Shown one piece after another: positions 45,161 through 53,340 of a DNA stretch of 64,000 nt. The notes under the pieces are model-generated. The model saw only the letters and a list, made by a program, of their open reading frames with translations, was not told the DNA's origin and ran no database searches. The translations under genes were made by a program, and so were the position numbers. The DNA is taken from NCBI RefSeq assembly GCF_007115105.1, contig NZ_SULJ01000001.1, positions 372,001 to 436,000 on the forward strand, in the 5' to 3' direction. The stretch comes from Clostridium sp. HBUAS56010 (lineage in GTDB: Bacteria > Bacillota > Clostridia > Lachnospirales > Lachnospiraceae). Position 1 is the stretch's first letter. Each line of letters starts with the position of its first letter.

Positions 45161-45376
45161 AAACAACCCTCCGTAGCTGTCTCATGACAGCATCTGTATA
45201 AAGTGATTGCAAGATATCAGATTCCATAGCTGCAGATCCATGATGAAGAAATACCGCACAAAAAAAAGAGCCTGAGAACGGAGTGATATCCTTGCAAGAT
45301 TAACACAACAAAAAAATATGGTACCCATACTTTTTCATTATGCAGTTCCTTTCGCAAGAATTATAACTCCATTCTT
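45161..45376 (-). promoter_or_regulatory. Attenuator-like leader of the ABC-F gene
   Basis: The leader offers mutually exclusive pairings. Minus-strand AGAATGGAGT (45375-45366) pairs with ACTCCGTTCT (45284-45275), one G-U; CTCCGT inside the latter can instead pair with ACGGAG (45174-45169), which is the ribosome site of the ABC-F gene; and TTGCAAGGATATCA (45297-45284) pairs with TGATATCTTGCAA (45219-45207). A run of eight U follows at 45267-45260. A leader peptide and a three-codon reading frame sit inside. This is what drug-induced ribosome-stalling control looks like in known ABC-F and erm genes; the mechanism here is inferred. Confidence 0.55.
45300..45338 (-). CDS. Putative leader peptide of the ABC-F gene
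   Basis: A 12-codon reading frame, MKKYGYHIFLLC, with AAAGGA at a good distance (8 bases) before its ATG. Its stop codon overlaps the start of the TTGCAAGGATATCA pairing arm, so a ribosome on it would cover that part of the leader. Stalling of a drug-bound ribosome here could free the ABC-F ribosome site. Not supported by anything beyond position, ribosome site and folding. Confidence 0.5.
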   Translation of the reverse strand: MKKYGYHIFLLC

Positions 45377-45443
45377 TCACCTCTCTCTGTCTAAACTATT
45401 CTTAGCCTATCATATAAGGCACAAAAAGTCAAACCTGTAAATA

Positions 45444-46142
45444 TCAATTTGCACTGCCCGTAATTGTAATCTCAACTCTACGGTTTTTGGCTCTTCCTTC
45501 ATCGGTATCGTTGGTAGCAATCGGATTATAATGGGAGTTGCCTTCAATTGACATCTTCTCTGCCTGCAGCCCCATGGAAGTCATATAATTGAGGACAGTA
45601 ACCGCACGGTTTACAGATAATTGCCAGGAATCCGCCTCATTGGCTGCATCCCTATTCCCCAGGTCAGCAGTATTCCCTGTAATGGTAATGTGATTAATAT
45701 CCGGATAGATCGCCTCTAATGTATTGGCTATCTCCTCAATAATCGGCTTGCTTCCCGGTAATAAAACAGCGGTATCCGGTTTAAACAGCATCGCATCTTT
45801 CATACGGATGGTAATGCTGGAACCACTTGAAGTCACGTCAATGGTCTGATCCAAATCCCGTTCTTTTATGTAAGCCTGTAAGCTTTTATAAACACTTTCC
45901 AGATTATCAGTAGAAATATTCCCTCCACCGGCACCAACCCCGGTTCCGGCTTTTGAAGCACCATGATTCAGCGCCTGCTCCAATCCCTGAGACATTTCCT
46001 TTACTTTTTGAGAATCAACGGAACTCATACCATACATGATAATAAACAAAGCCAGGAGCAAGGTAATCATATCGGAATAAGTAAGAAGCCAACGGTCTGA
46101 ATTTTCTTTTTCAGGTTCTGGTTCAATTCCTCTTCTGCCCAT
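45444..46142 (-). CDS. motB: Flagellar motor stator protein MotB
   Basis: A 232-residue stator subunit. One membrane segment near residues 20-42 (WLLTYSDMITLLLALFIIMYGM) contains the Asp that carries the proton; a linker with GTGVGAGGG follows, and the C-terminal OmpA-like domain (about 105-230) with ITITGNTADLGN and the RVEITI end anchors to peptidoglycan. With MotA it forms the ion channel that drives rotation. It starts 18 bp after motA. No other flagellar gene is in the window. Confidence 0.93.
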   Translation of the reverse strand: MGRRGIEPEPEKENSDRWLLTYSDMITLLLALFIIMYGMSSVDSQKVKEMSQGLEQALNHGASKAGTGVGAGGGNISTDNLESVYKSLQAYIKERDLDQTIDVTSSGSSITIRMKDAMLFKPDTAVLLPGSKPIIEEIANTLEAIYPDINHITITGNTADLGNRDAANEADSWQLSVNRAVTVLNYMTSMGLQAEKMSIEGNSHYNPIATNDTDEGRAKNRRVEITITGSAN

Positions 46143-46160
46143 CTTTCATTCCTCCTTTGT

Positions 46161-46967
46161 TTAATTCTCAATTCCCTGTTTGTATTTTTTTCCTCCATCT
46201 GAAAATGCCTGAAAATAAAGGGCAAGTTCATTCTCAATATTCCGTGAGGTGCTTCCTCTTGCAATCATACAGACACCATCCACAACCATCTCTTTTTGAA
46301 TATGCTTTCTCTTTAACTGAGTCTTTAATTTGGTGGCAATAGGAAGGTAAACGATATTTGCCAAAAAAACACCGTAAAGAGTCGCAATAAACGCAGTACC
46401 AATGGAACCAGCAAGTTTGGAAGGGTCATCAAAACCTGATGCCAGTACCATAATCAGTCCCATAACCGTACCAATAACACCCATGGTAGGAGAAAATCCT
46501 GCGGCTGCATCAAACACGCTCGCTTCAATACTCCTTTGCTGCACATAAGCTCTGATATCGGATTCCAGAGTATACTGTATGGCTTCCGGGGTCTTCATCT
46601 CCTGGATCAGAACCAGTCCTTCTTTCAGAAGAAGATATTCCTCCTGGTTCAGCTCCGGATCACGGCTGATATCTTCCAGACAGGTTACTCCGTCGGTCCT
46701 GTACCTCGTGGCAATCATGGCAATCTTGGATATCATCCGTTCCATACTGCCGGAATGGGGATGATTAAAACTTTTTACCATAGCTTTTAAAGCCATACCA
46801 ATGTCATTCAGTGAAAAGGAGGCTGTCACGCATCCCACTGTTCCTCCAAATACGATGACGAAAGGACTAAGTAAAAACAACGATGATATGACACCATGTT
46901 CCAGCACATAACCTGTTAAAAGAGCTGCCACACCAATAATAATTCCAATAATCAGCGAAAAATCCAT
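46161..46967 (-). CDS. motA: Flagellar motor stator protein MotA
   Basis: A 268-residue stator protein with four membrane segments: MDFSLIIGIIIGVAALLTGYVL, GVISSLFLLSPFVIVFGGTVGC, the TMGVIGTVMGLIMVL segment and LAGSIGTAFIATLYGVFLANIVYLPIATKL. The cytoplasmic loop between the second and third carries charged residues that touch FliG (MERMISKIAMIATRYRTDG). ATG 46967 follows AAAGGAG; the frame upstream to 46988 lacks a site. I found no clear sigma-D promoter in the 150 bases upstream. Confidence 0.94.
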   Translation of the reverse strand: MDFSLIIGIIIGVAALLTGYVLEHGVISSLFLLSPFVIVFGGTVGCVTASFSLNDIGMALKAMVKSFNHPHSGSMERMISKIAMIATRYRTDGVTCLEDISRDPELNQEEYLLLKEGLVLIQEMKTPEAIQYTLESDIRAYVQQRSIEASVFDAAAGFSPTMGVIGTVMGLIMVLASGFDDPSKLAGSIGTAFIATLYGVFLANIVYLPIATKLKTQLKRKHIQKEMVVDGVCMIARGSTSRNIENELALYFQAFSDGGKKYKQGIEN

Positions 46968-47123
46968 AATATTCTCCTTTGTAACCACTAATATGATTTA
47001 TAAATTTATTTTATCACGTTATGTGGAATTAAAACGCTAAAAAAATGCTAATTTTGGTTTCACTTTTTGTAATAAATATCAAATATTCCTCTCATTTGTA
47101 ACTCAGAGAAGATATTTTCCTCA

Positions 47124-48368
47124 TTACGGACGAACCTGACCATTTCCATAAATAATATATTTGGTGGTTGTGAGTTCTTTCAATCCCATCGGGCCTCGTG
47201 CATGAAGTTTTTGGGTGCTGATGCCAATCTCTGCACCAAAACCAAATTCAAATCCGTCTGTAAATCTTGTGGATGCATTGACATAAACGGCTGCGGCATC
47301 AATTTCATTGAGGAATTTCTGCGCATGATCGTAATTGGAGGTAATAATCGCCTCGGAATGTCCTGTATTATAACGGTTAATATGGTGAATCGCCTCTTCC
47401 ACAGACCCTGCCACTTTTAACGATAAGATATAATCTAAATATTCTGTTCCCCAGTCTTCTTCACTTGCCAAGACAAAATCAGGAACAATGGAGCACGCCT
47501 CTTCATCAGCCCGTATTTCAACAGACTTAAGAGACAGCCGTTCTTTTAAAAGAGGGAGAAAACGAGGCGCAATGTCTCTATGGATAACAAGTGCTTCACA
47601 GGCATTGCATACACCTATTCTCTGTGTCTTCGCATTGAAAATAATATCCAGCGCCATATCAAAATCTGCTGAGTCGTCCACAAAGATATGACAGTTTCCG
47701 GTTCCGGTTTCAATAACCGGTATGGTGCTGTTGTCCACCACAGCTTTTATTAATCCGGCACCGCCTCTTGGGATTAATACATCCACATATTCCCGAAGAG
47801 ACATGAACTTTCTCGTCACTTCCCTGTCAGTATCTGTAATAAGCTGGATAGAATCCTCAGGAAGACCCGCATCCTTAAGTCCCTTTTTTAACCATCTTAC
47901 AATTTCAATATTGGATGCAAGAGCATCGCTTCCGCCTTTTAAAATCACAGCATTTCCAGATTTAAAACATAACCCGAAAGCATCTGCGGTTACATTGGGT
48001 CTTGCTTCATAGATAATCCCAACAACGCCTAAAGGAACTCTCTTCTGACCGATGGTAAGCCCATTGGGTCTTACCTTCATGGAAAGAACTTCTCCAACCG
48101 GGTCTTCTAAAGCGGCAACGGACAAAAGACCGTCTGCCATAGCCCTCACTCTTTCTGAAGTCAGCTTCAAACGGTCTACAAGCCCTGCACTCATACCTGA
48201 TGCTACTGCTTTATTCACATCCGTTTCATTGGCAGCAAGAATCTCTGTTTCTCCCTGAAGCAAAGCTTTTGCCGCAGACTTTAAACCTTCATTCTTTTTT
48301 TCAGAACCAAGGATATTTAATACACCTGTAATATCTTTTGCTTTTTTTCCTATCTCAACAATGGTCAT
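47124..48368 (-). CDS. proA: Gamma-glutamyl phosphate reductase
   Basis: A 414-residue NADPH-dependent reductase making glutamate-5-semialdehyde, the second proline-synthesis step. It has the aldehyde-dehydrogenase fold: [33 protein letters not shown] (nucleotide binding), [12 protein letters not shown], and the catalytic Cys in [14 protein letters not shown]. The end [15 protein letters not shown] is typical. ATG 48368 follows GGGGG; an in-frame TTG at 48383 lies inside that site. It is the last gene of the proB-DUF896-fau-proA run. Confidence 0.97.
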   Translation of the reverse strand: MTIVEIGKKAKDITGVLNILGSEKKNEGLKSAAKALLQGETEILAANETDVNKAVASGMSAGLVDRLKLTSERVRAMADGLLSVAALEDPVGEVLSMKVRPNGLTIGQKRVPLGVVGIIYEARPNVTADAFGLCFKSGNAVILKGGSDALASNIEIVRWLKKGLKDAGLPEDSIQLITDTDREVTRKFMSLREYVDVLIPRGGAGLIKAVVDNSTIPVIETGTGNCHIFVDDSADFDMALDIIFNAKTQRIGVCNACEALVIHRDIAPRFLPLLKERLSLKSVEIRADEEACSIVPDFVLASEEDWGTEYLDYILSLKVAGSVEEAIHHINRYNTGHSEAIITSNYDHAQKFLNEIDAAAVYVNASTRFTDGFEFGFGAEIGISTQKLHARGPMGLKELTTTKYIIYGNGQVRP

Positions 48369-48385
48369 AGAATTATCCCCCAATC

Positions 48386-48934
48386 TTATTTCAGCGGCGT
48401 AATAATCCGGTCTACCCTTTTGTCATGGGATTCGGCCGGAATCTGGTCAAATATCTGAAAATCATATGCGATCGCCAGACGGGGATGGGACGGCTCATCT
48501 TCAAAAAACCGGTCATAATATCCGCCTCCATATCCCAGACGGTTTCCCTTTTTATCAAATGCAATTCCAGGGACTACCACAGGGGCATGAGGATCACATA
48601 ATTTTAAACAAGTCGCTTTTGGTTCCATGATTCCCATGGTTCCCTCTTCTAGATCCTTCTTTCCGCTTATTGCGTAAAAATCCATGCGTTTTCCTGTGAC
48701 TTTCGGCACAGCTATGTATTTGCCCTGTTCCAGCAATGTCTCCATGAATTCCCAGGTTCCTGCTTCTCCATGAAAAGATGCATAACAGTACACACAAAAT
48801 GCCTGCCGGATCTCCAAAAGATTCAAAAGTTTTTGGCAGATGATGTCATTCCAGACATTCTGGGTTTCTGCATCAAGTGCCAGCCTCTGTTTTTTGATAG
48901 ATGCTCTTATCTCATTCTTTTTCCACATTTCCAT
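48386..48934 (-). CDS. 5-formyltetrahydrofolate cyclo-ligase
   Basis: A 182-residue enzyme that converts 5-formyl-THF to 5,10-methenyl-THF with ATP. Conserved parts are [15 protein letters not shown] at the N terminus, [14 protein letters not shown], the phosphate loop [25 protein letters not shown] and [11 protein letters not shown] near the end. It overlaps the DUF896 gene by 23 bp and ends 17 bp before proA. The pairing with proline genes is common in clostridia without a clear metabolic reason. Confidence 0.93.
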   Translation of the reverse strand: MEMWKKNEIRASIKKQRLALDAETQNVWNDIICQKLLNLLEIRQAFCVYCYASFHGEAGTWEFMETLLEQGKYIAVPKVTGKRMDFYAISGKKDLEEGTMGIMEPKATCLKLCDPHAPVVVPGIAFDKKGNRLGYGGGYYDRFFEDEPSHPRLAIAYDFQIFDQIPAESHDKRVDRIITPLK

Positions 48935-49133
48935 ATTTTTTACCCAGATCAGTTACTGTACCGTCTTTTTCCTGAATTGAAATGTTATCTAAATTTCCTC
49001 TTAAACTTCTGCGGATTGATTCAATATATTCTTTTCGTAACGCAGCCTGTTCCGCTGTCTCCGCCTCGCTAAGTCCCACTGACTTGGATTTATGGTAAAG
49101 AACATTAATACGGTCAATTTTCTCCTGATTCAT
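48912..49133 (-). CDS. DUF896 (YnzC-like) small protein
   Basis: A 73-residue protein of the DUF896/YnzC family: helical hairpin opening (INVLYHKSKSVGLSEAETAEQAALRKEYIESIRRSLRGNLDNI) and a tail IQEKDGTVTDLGKK. Bacillus members are small, folded and, in the YneA operon, linked to the SOS response; function here is unknown. AAGGAG lies 6 bases before the ATG. It is between proB (10 bp) and the cyclo-ligase gene (23-bp overlap). Confidence 0.9.
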   Translation of the reverse strand: MNQEKIDRINVLYHKSKSVGLSEAETAEQAALRKEYIESIRRSLRGNLDNISIQEKDGTVTDLGKKYGNVEKE

Positions 49134-49143
49134 CTGTTTCTCC

Positions 49144-50007
49144 TTAATACTCGTAATTAATATAGTTCATCAAATCAAAATCATGGTTAGGATGGGCAAT
49201 AAACAAAGTTCCCTTTTCTTCTCCAGACATGATCTGTTGTATTACTTCTACCTGATCTCCATTGGCAATAACCATATCAGAACCGCCATCCGTTGCAATC
49301 CGCGCTGCAGCCAGCTTGGCTGCCATTCCTCCTGTTCCAACGTCACTTCCGGAAGTGGATTTCCCCATCAAAAGAAGCTCTGGGGTGATTTCCTTTACCA
49401 GTGGGATAAACTTTGCATCTGGATTCTGCCTTGGGTCATCGGAATACAGACCATCTATATCAGACAGAAGAATCAGAAGATCTGCTCCGATTAATGCGGC
49501 TACAATCGCAGACAGCCGGTCATTATCTCCGAAGTTATCCACAAGAGGAATCTCAGAAGTAGAAACAGTGTCATTTTCATTGACAACCGGAATGGTTCCC
49601 AGTTTTAAAAGTTCATCAAATGTGTTTTGTGCATTGTAACGGTTGGTGTCATGAATCATGGTATTCTTTGTCAGAAGAACCTGTGCTGCAATCTGATTAT
49701 ATTCTGCAAAAAGTTTCTGGTATACCATCATAAGCCTTGCCTGGCCTACTGCTGCAAACGCCTGTTTTTCTGCAATTGTATCCGGTTTTGCCTGATGTCC
49801 CAGTGCCTGTCTTCCTGCAGCAATTGCACCAGAAGAAACCAGCACAACTTCCTTGCCTTCTCCCTTTAAATCGCTGATTACCCGGATGAGCTTTTCAATC
49901 TTTAACAGATTTAAATCTCCTGTATGGGGATGGGTCAGGGAGGAAGACCCGATTTTAATTACAATCCGTTTCTTATCTTTTAGCTTCTGGCGCTCTATGA
50001 TGCTCAT
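49144..50007 (-). CDS. proB: Glutamate 5-kinase
   Basis: A 287-residue kinase making gamma-glutamyl phosphate, the first committed step of proline synthesis. The amino-acid-kinase fold shows VIKIGSSSLTHPHTGDLN, VVLVSSGAIAAGRQALG, IPVVNENDTVSTSEI and FGDNDRLSAIVAALIGADLLILLSDIDGLYSDDPR, and GTGGMAAKLAAARIATDGG near the end. It lacks the C-terminal PUA domain of E. coli ProB, the common short form in clostridia; the residues that give proline feedback are in the kinase domain, so loss of inhibition cannot be inferred. It opens the proline operon. Confidence 0.96.
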   Translation of the reverse strand: MSIIERQKLKDKKRIVIKIGSSSLTHPHTGDLNLLKIEKLIRVISDLKGEGKEVVLVSSGAIAAGRQALGHQAKPDTIAEKQAFAAVGQARLMMVYQKLFAEYNQIAAQVLLTKNTMIHDTNRYNAQNTFDELLKLGTIPVVNENDTVSTSEIPLVDNFGDNDRLSAIVAALIGADLLILLSDIDGLYSDDPRQNPDAKFIPLVKEITPELLLMGKSTSGSDVGTGGMAAKLAAARIATDGGSDMVIANGDQVEVIQQIMSGEEKGTLFIAHPNHDFDLMNYINYEY

Positions 50008-50072
50008 TTTTCCATCTACTTTCTTTCGTTGTTTTCATAAATATCTTACCTCATTTTTTATGATTCGTCAAT

Positions 50073-51668
50073 TTATACAGAAAACCTTTGAAATCTGGAA
50101 GCAATGGCTTCGGCAACCTTTATTCCATCCATGGCAGCGGAAGTGATGCCTCCTGCATAACCAGCCCCTTCCCCACAAGGATAAACGCCCTTTACCCTGC
50201 TTTCAAACAGCTCATCTCTTGAAATACGCACAGGAGAAGAAGTCCGGCTCTCCACCCCTGCTAAAATGGCATCTGGTCTGGCAAATCCGTGAATTTTCCG
50301 GTCGAAGGCTTCTATCCCTTCAATCAGGGACTTGGAAAGGTAAGGAGGAAGAAATCCGCTGATGGAGGCAAATTCATACTGCCCTTTTACTGCCGGTTCC
50401 ACATTTCCAAAGGATGCAGAAACCTGATTCTTTTTAAAATCTTCATAAAGCTGAACCGGTATTTTTCCACAACCGCTTAAATAAGCAGCACGTTCCAGCT
50501 TTCTTTGATAAGAAACGCCGCTAAGAGGACCTTCTGCACCAAAATCATCAGGGGTAACGGTAACAATCAAAGCACTGTTGGCATTAACTCCTGCTCTGTC
50601 ATGGTAGCTCATTCCATTAACAGCAAGCATCTCTTTTTCTGATGAAGCATTAACAACATATCCTCCAGGGCACATACAAAAGCTATATACCCCTCTGCCA
50701 TTGGAACTTTTGTGCGTCAGTTTATAATCGGCAGGTCCCAGGAGGGAATGGTTTTCAGGACCATACTGGGAAGTATTAATGCTTTCCTGGGGATGCTGAA
50801 TTCGAATACCTACCGCAAAGGATTTGGATTCCATTGGAACCCCTCTCTTTTCAAGAACCTGGAAAGTATCTCTGGAACTGTGGCCAATGGCAAGCACCAG
50901 TACCCGGGTAGGAATTTCTTCCTGTTCCTGAGTCACCACATGGGATATCTTACCAGAAGTCAGAATAAAATCTGTGACCCGGCAGTTAAATCGTACTTCT
51001 CCGCCAAGGCGGTTGATTTCTTCTCTCATTCTTTTTACAATGCCGCTCAGCACATCCGTACCGATGTGCGGTTTGTTAATATAAAGAATGGAGGGATCCG
51101 CACCGAATTCTACAAATAGTTCCAACACTTTTTTATTTCTCATGAAAGAATCTTTCACCAGGGTATTTAATTTTCCATCAGAAAATGTACCGGCTCCGCC
51201 TTCTCCAAACTGAACATTAGAGTCTGGTTTTAACGTTCCGTCTTTCCAAAATTCATCGACTGTTTTTCTCCGCTGATCCACTGATTCTCCCCGCTCTAAA
51301 ATAAGAGGACGGTATCCATTTCTGGCAAGCATGACTCCGCAGAACAGCCCTGCCGGACCAGCACCAATAATAACAGGACGCTCTGGCATTTTCTCAGAAC
51401 CAGCAGGCGGGAACGCGTATTCTTTTTTCTCCACGGATAAAACATTGACATTCTTTGCTCTATGTATAACAGCTTCCTCATTTGGCATATTCACGTCAAT
51501 GGAATAAATAAAATGAATTTCATCTTTTTTTCTGGCATCAATGGATTGCTTTATAATCTGAAATGATTTAATTTCTTCTGATGGAACTCTTAATATTTTT
51601 GCAATCTTTGATCGCAATGCCTGTTCGTTGTGATCAATTGGCAGCTTTAACTGATTGATTCTAATCAT
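50073..51668 (-). CDS. FAD-dependent oxidoreductase (dehydrogenase family)
   Basis: A 531-residue flavoprotein. An N-terminal domain of about 85 residues (MIRINQLKLPIDHNEQALRSKIAKILRVPSEEI) precedes the FAD Rossmann motif VIIGAGPAGLFCGVMLARNGY; FGEGGAGTFSDGKLNT and the C-terminal GVYPCGEGAGYAGGITSAAMDGIKVAEAIA are typical of this family, often annotated as an uncharacterised FAD-dependent dehydrogenase. Substrate unknown. The ATG at 51668 follows GAGG. It overlaps the next flavoprotein gene by 8 bp, so the two are made together. Confidence 0.88.
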   Translation of the reverse strand: MIRINQLKLPIDHNEQALRSKIAKILRVPSEEIKSFQIIKQSIDARKKDEIHFIYSIDVNMPNEEAVIHRAKNVNVLSVEKKEYAFPPAGSEKMPERPVIIGAGPAGLFCGVMLARNGYRPLILERGESVDQRRKTVDEFWKDGTLKPDSNVQFGEGGAGTFSDGKLNTLVKDSFMRNKKVLELFVEFGADPSILYINKPHIGTDVLSGIVKRMREEINRLGGEVRFNCRVTDFILTSGKISHVVTQEQEEIPTRVLVLAIGHSSRDTFQVLEKRGVPMESKSFAVGIRIQHPQESINTSQYGPENHSLLGPADYKLTHKSSNGRGVYSFCMCPGGYVVNASSEKEMLAVNGMSYHDRAGVNANSALIVTVTPDDFGAEGPLSGVSYQRKLERAAYLSGCGKIPVQLYEDFKKNQVSASFGNVEPAVKGQYEFASISGFLPPYLSKSLIEGIEAFDRKIHGFARPDAILAGVESRTSSPVRISRDELFESRVKGVYPCGEGAGYAGGITSAAMDGIKVAEAIASRFQRFSV

Positions 51669-52881
51669 TTTTTCCTCTTCCTGCATGTGTTCCAGCTAAT
51701 ACACCGGTAGTCCATGCCCACTGTAAATTGTATCCGCCGCAGATCCCGTCAACATCAAGAATTTCACCTGCAAAATACAATCCTTTTATTTTTTTTGATT
51801 CCATGGTCTCCGGGTTAATTTCTCTGGTGTTGATTCCTCCGCTGCACACCTGTGCCTGTTCATAATTATTGGTTGCAGTTATGACTGTCTTCATTTCCTT
51901 TAATGTATTGGCAAGTTTTTTTATCTGTGCCTGGGAAAGTTCTTTTACAGTACCTGATTTTATCCCCGATTCCTGCAGAAGGACCGGAATCAGTTTCAAA
52001 TTCATAATTCCATTTAAAAAGTCCACTACAGAACGGGAACCAAAACGCTTCTTCCTTTCCATAAGCAGCTCTTCAGTCTCCGTCAAACTTATAACTGGCA
52101 ATAAATCAAGTTCTGCTTCCACCTTTTTTTTATCATGGACTGCTCTCGCAGCAAACCGGCTAATCTGAAAAACCGGAATCCCGGATATTCCATAATCTGT
52201 AAACTGCAGTTCTCCCCGGTCTGAAGCTGCCTTTTGCCCATCTATTTTTAATGTAACAATTCCTTCCGTCCGCACCCCTGACACCTGTTTGTACCATTTT
52301 TCCTGGCACCTGAGCTGTACCAGTGCCGGCAGAGGTAACACGACATGATGCCCCAGGGCTTTGGCAAGTTCATAACCGCTGCCATCTGACCCTGTTTTGG
52401 GAGCTGCCATGGAACCTGCTGCCAGGATTACCGCATCAGCCCGTTTTTTTCCGTCGGATGTTAAGAGGGTTAAATCAGACCGAATCTTTTTCACTTCACA
52501 TTCTGTTATAATTGACACTCCTAAGCGCTCCAGTTCAAATAAAAGTCCGTTAAGAACTGTCACTGCCTGACCGGAATAGGGATAAACATAACCATTTCGT
52601 TCTGTAAACATAATTCCCAGATTTTCAAAAAAAGAAAGCGTCTGATCTACCGGGAATTTTTTCAAAACAGTCTGTGGAAATTCCGGCTGAGCGCTGCGAT
52701 AAGCACCTTCTGGAACCACTAAGTTTGTCAGATTGCATTTTCCATTTCCCGTGGCTAAAAGTTTTTTCCCAGGCTTCTTGGAATGTTCGATGATTGTAAC
52801 AGAAGCTCCCGATCGGGCAGCCATAACGGCCGCCGTAAGACCGGAAGCACCTGCTCCTACAACGATTACTTGTTGTTTCAT
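51661..52881 (-). CDS. NAD(P)/FAD-dependent oxidoreductase, HI0933/BaiN-like
   Basis: A 406-residue flavoprotein of the HI0933 family, the group that includes bile-acid reductase BaiN. The FAD motif is VIVVGAGASGLTAAVMAARSGA; SKKPGKKLLATGNGKCNLTN, ADAVILAAGSMAAPKTGSDGSGYELAKALGH and the C-terminal GLYFAGEILDVDGICGGYNLQWAWTTG are family landmarks. Most members have unknown substrates, so a bile-acid role must not be assumed. GGAGG precedes the ATG. It is followed with 8-bp overlap by another flavoprotein gene. Confidence 0.9.
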   Translation of the reverse strand: MKQQVIVVGAGASGLTAAVMAARSGASVTIIEHSKKPGKKLLATGNGKCNLTNLVVPEGAYRSAQPEFPQTVLKKFPVDQTLSFFENLGIMFTERNGYVYPYSGQAVTVLNGLLFELERLGVSIITECEVKKIRSDLTLLTSDGKKRADAVILAAGSMAAPKTGSDGSGYELAKALGHHVVLPLPALVQLRCQEKWYKQVSGVRTEGIVTLKIDGQKAASDRGELQFTDYGISGIPVFQISRFAARAVHDKKKVEAELDLLPVISLTETEELLMERKKRFGSRSVVDFLNGIMNLKLIPVLLQESGIKSGTVKELSQAQIKKLANTLKEMKTVITATNNYEQAQVCSGGINTREINPETMESKKIKGLYFAGEILDVDGICGGYNLQWAWTTGVLAGTHAGRGKND

Positions 52882-52899
52882 AAATCCTCCTGTTATTCT

Positions 52900-53286
52900 T
52901 TAGCTTGTATAGGATTCTAAATAATTAAACACTTCTATCATAGAAGTGAACCAGATGCCTTCCATCAGCTTTCCCCGCTCTTCTTCAGGGAAATCAGTAA
53001 CTGGCATATGAGTATAAAGACAGATTGTTGTCTTGTCCTGATAGAGGACGAGTAAATATCCGTCCTCTGATACAAGATAATATTTTTCTTTCCCTTTTGC
53101 ATTGGCAGGCTTCACATCTTCCTGATTTATCACAATCTGCGCTTCTGTCACCGTTTCGGTTTCCAAAGTGGCACCAGGCAGTGCCTCCTCCGGCTTCACA
53201 CTGTCTTTTGTTATGATAAAGCCAACTCCCAGACAGATGGCAGATGCCGCAACAAACAAAAGAAAGCAGAACATATACTTCTTCAT
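52900..53286 (-). CDS. Membrane-anchored protein with BofC C-terminal-like domain
   Basis: A 128-residue protein: a membrane segment or uncleaved signal at residues 4-25 (YMFCFLLFVAASAICLGVGFII), a short linker, then a domain with YYLVSEDGYLLVLYQDKTTICLYTHMPVTDFPEEERGKLMEGIWF and the end EVFNYLESYTS. This pattern fits the BofC C-terminal domain, which in Bacillus acts in the forespore to restrain SpoIVB signalling. It is much shorter than BofC and lacks its N-terminal domain. AAGGAGG lies before the ATG. Neighbours spoVB, yqfC and yqfD support a sporulation link. Confidence 0.65.
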   Translation of the reverse strand: MKKYMFCFLLFVAASAICLGVGFIITKDSVKPEEALPGATLETETVTEAQIVINQEDVKPANAKGKEKYYLVSEDGYLLVLYQDKTTICLYTHMPVTDFPEEERGKLMEGIWFTSMIEVFNYLESYTS

Positions 53287-53340
53287 GAAATGATACCTCC
53301 TTCAAGTAAGTATAGTATCTGCCTTCTTTCCCATTTTTAA

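Noticed and set aside
46968-47123. Sigma-D (flagellar) promoter for motA-motB
   Set aside because: CGTGATAA near 47018 vaguely resembles a sigma-D -10 box, but no TAAA-type -35 box lies at the right distance.
50073-52881. Bile-acid dehydroxylation (bai) locus because of the BaiN-like flavoprotein
   Set aside because: No other bai gene is present; the HI0933 family is broad and mostly of unknown substrate.
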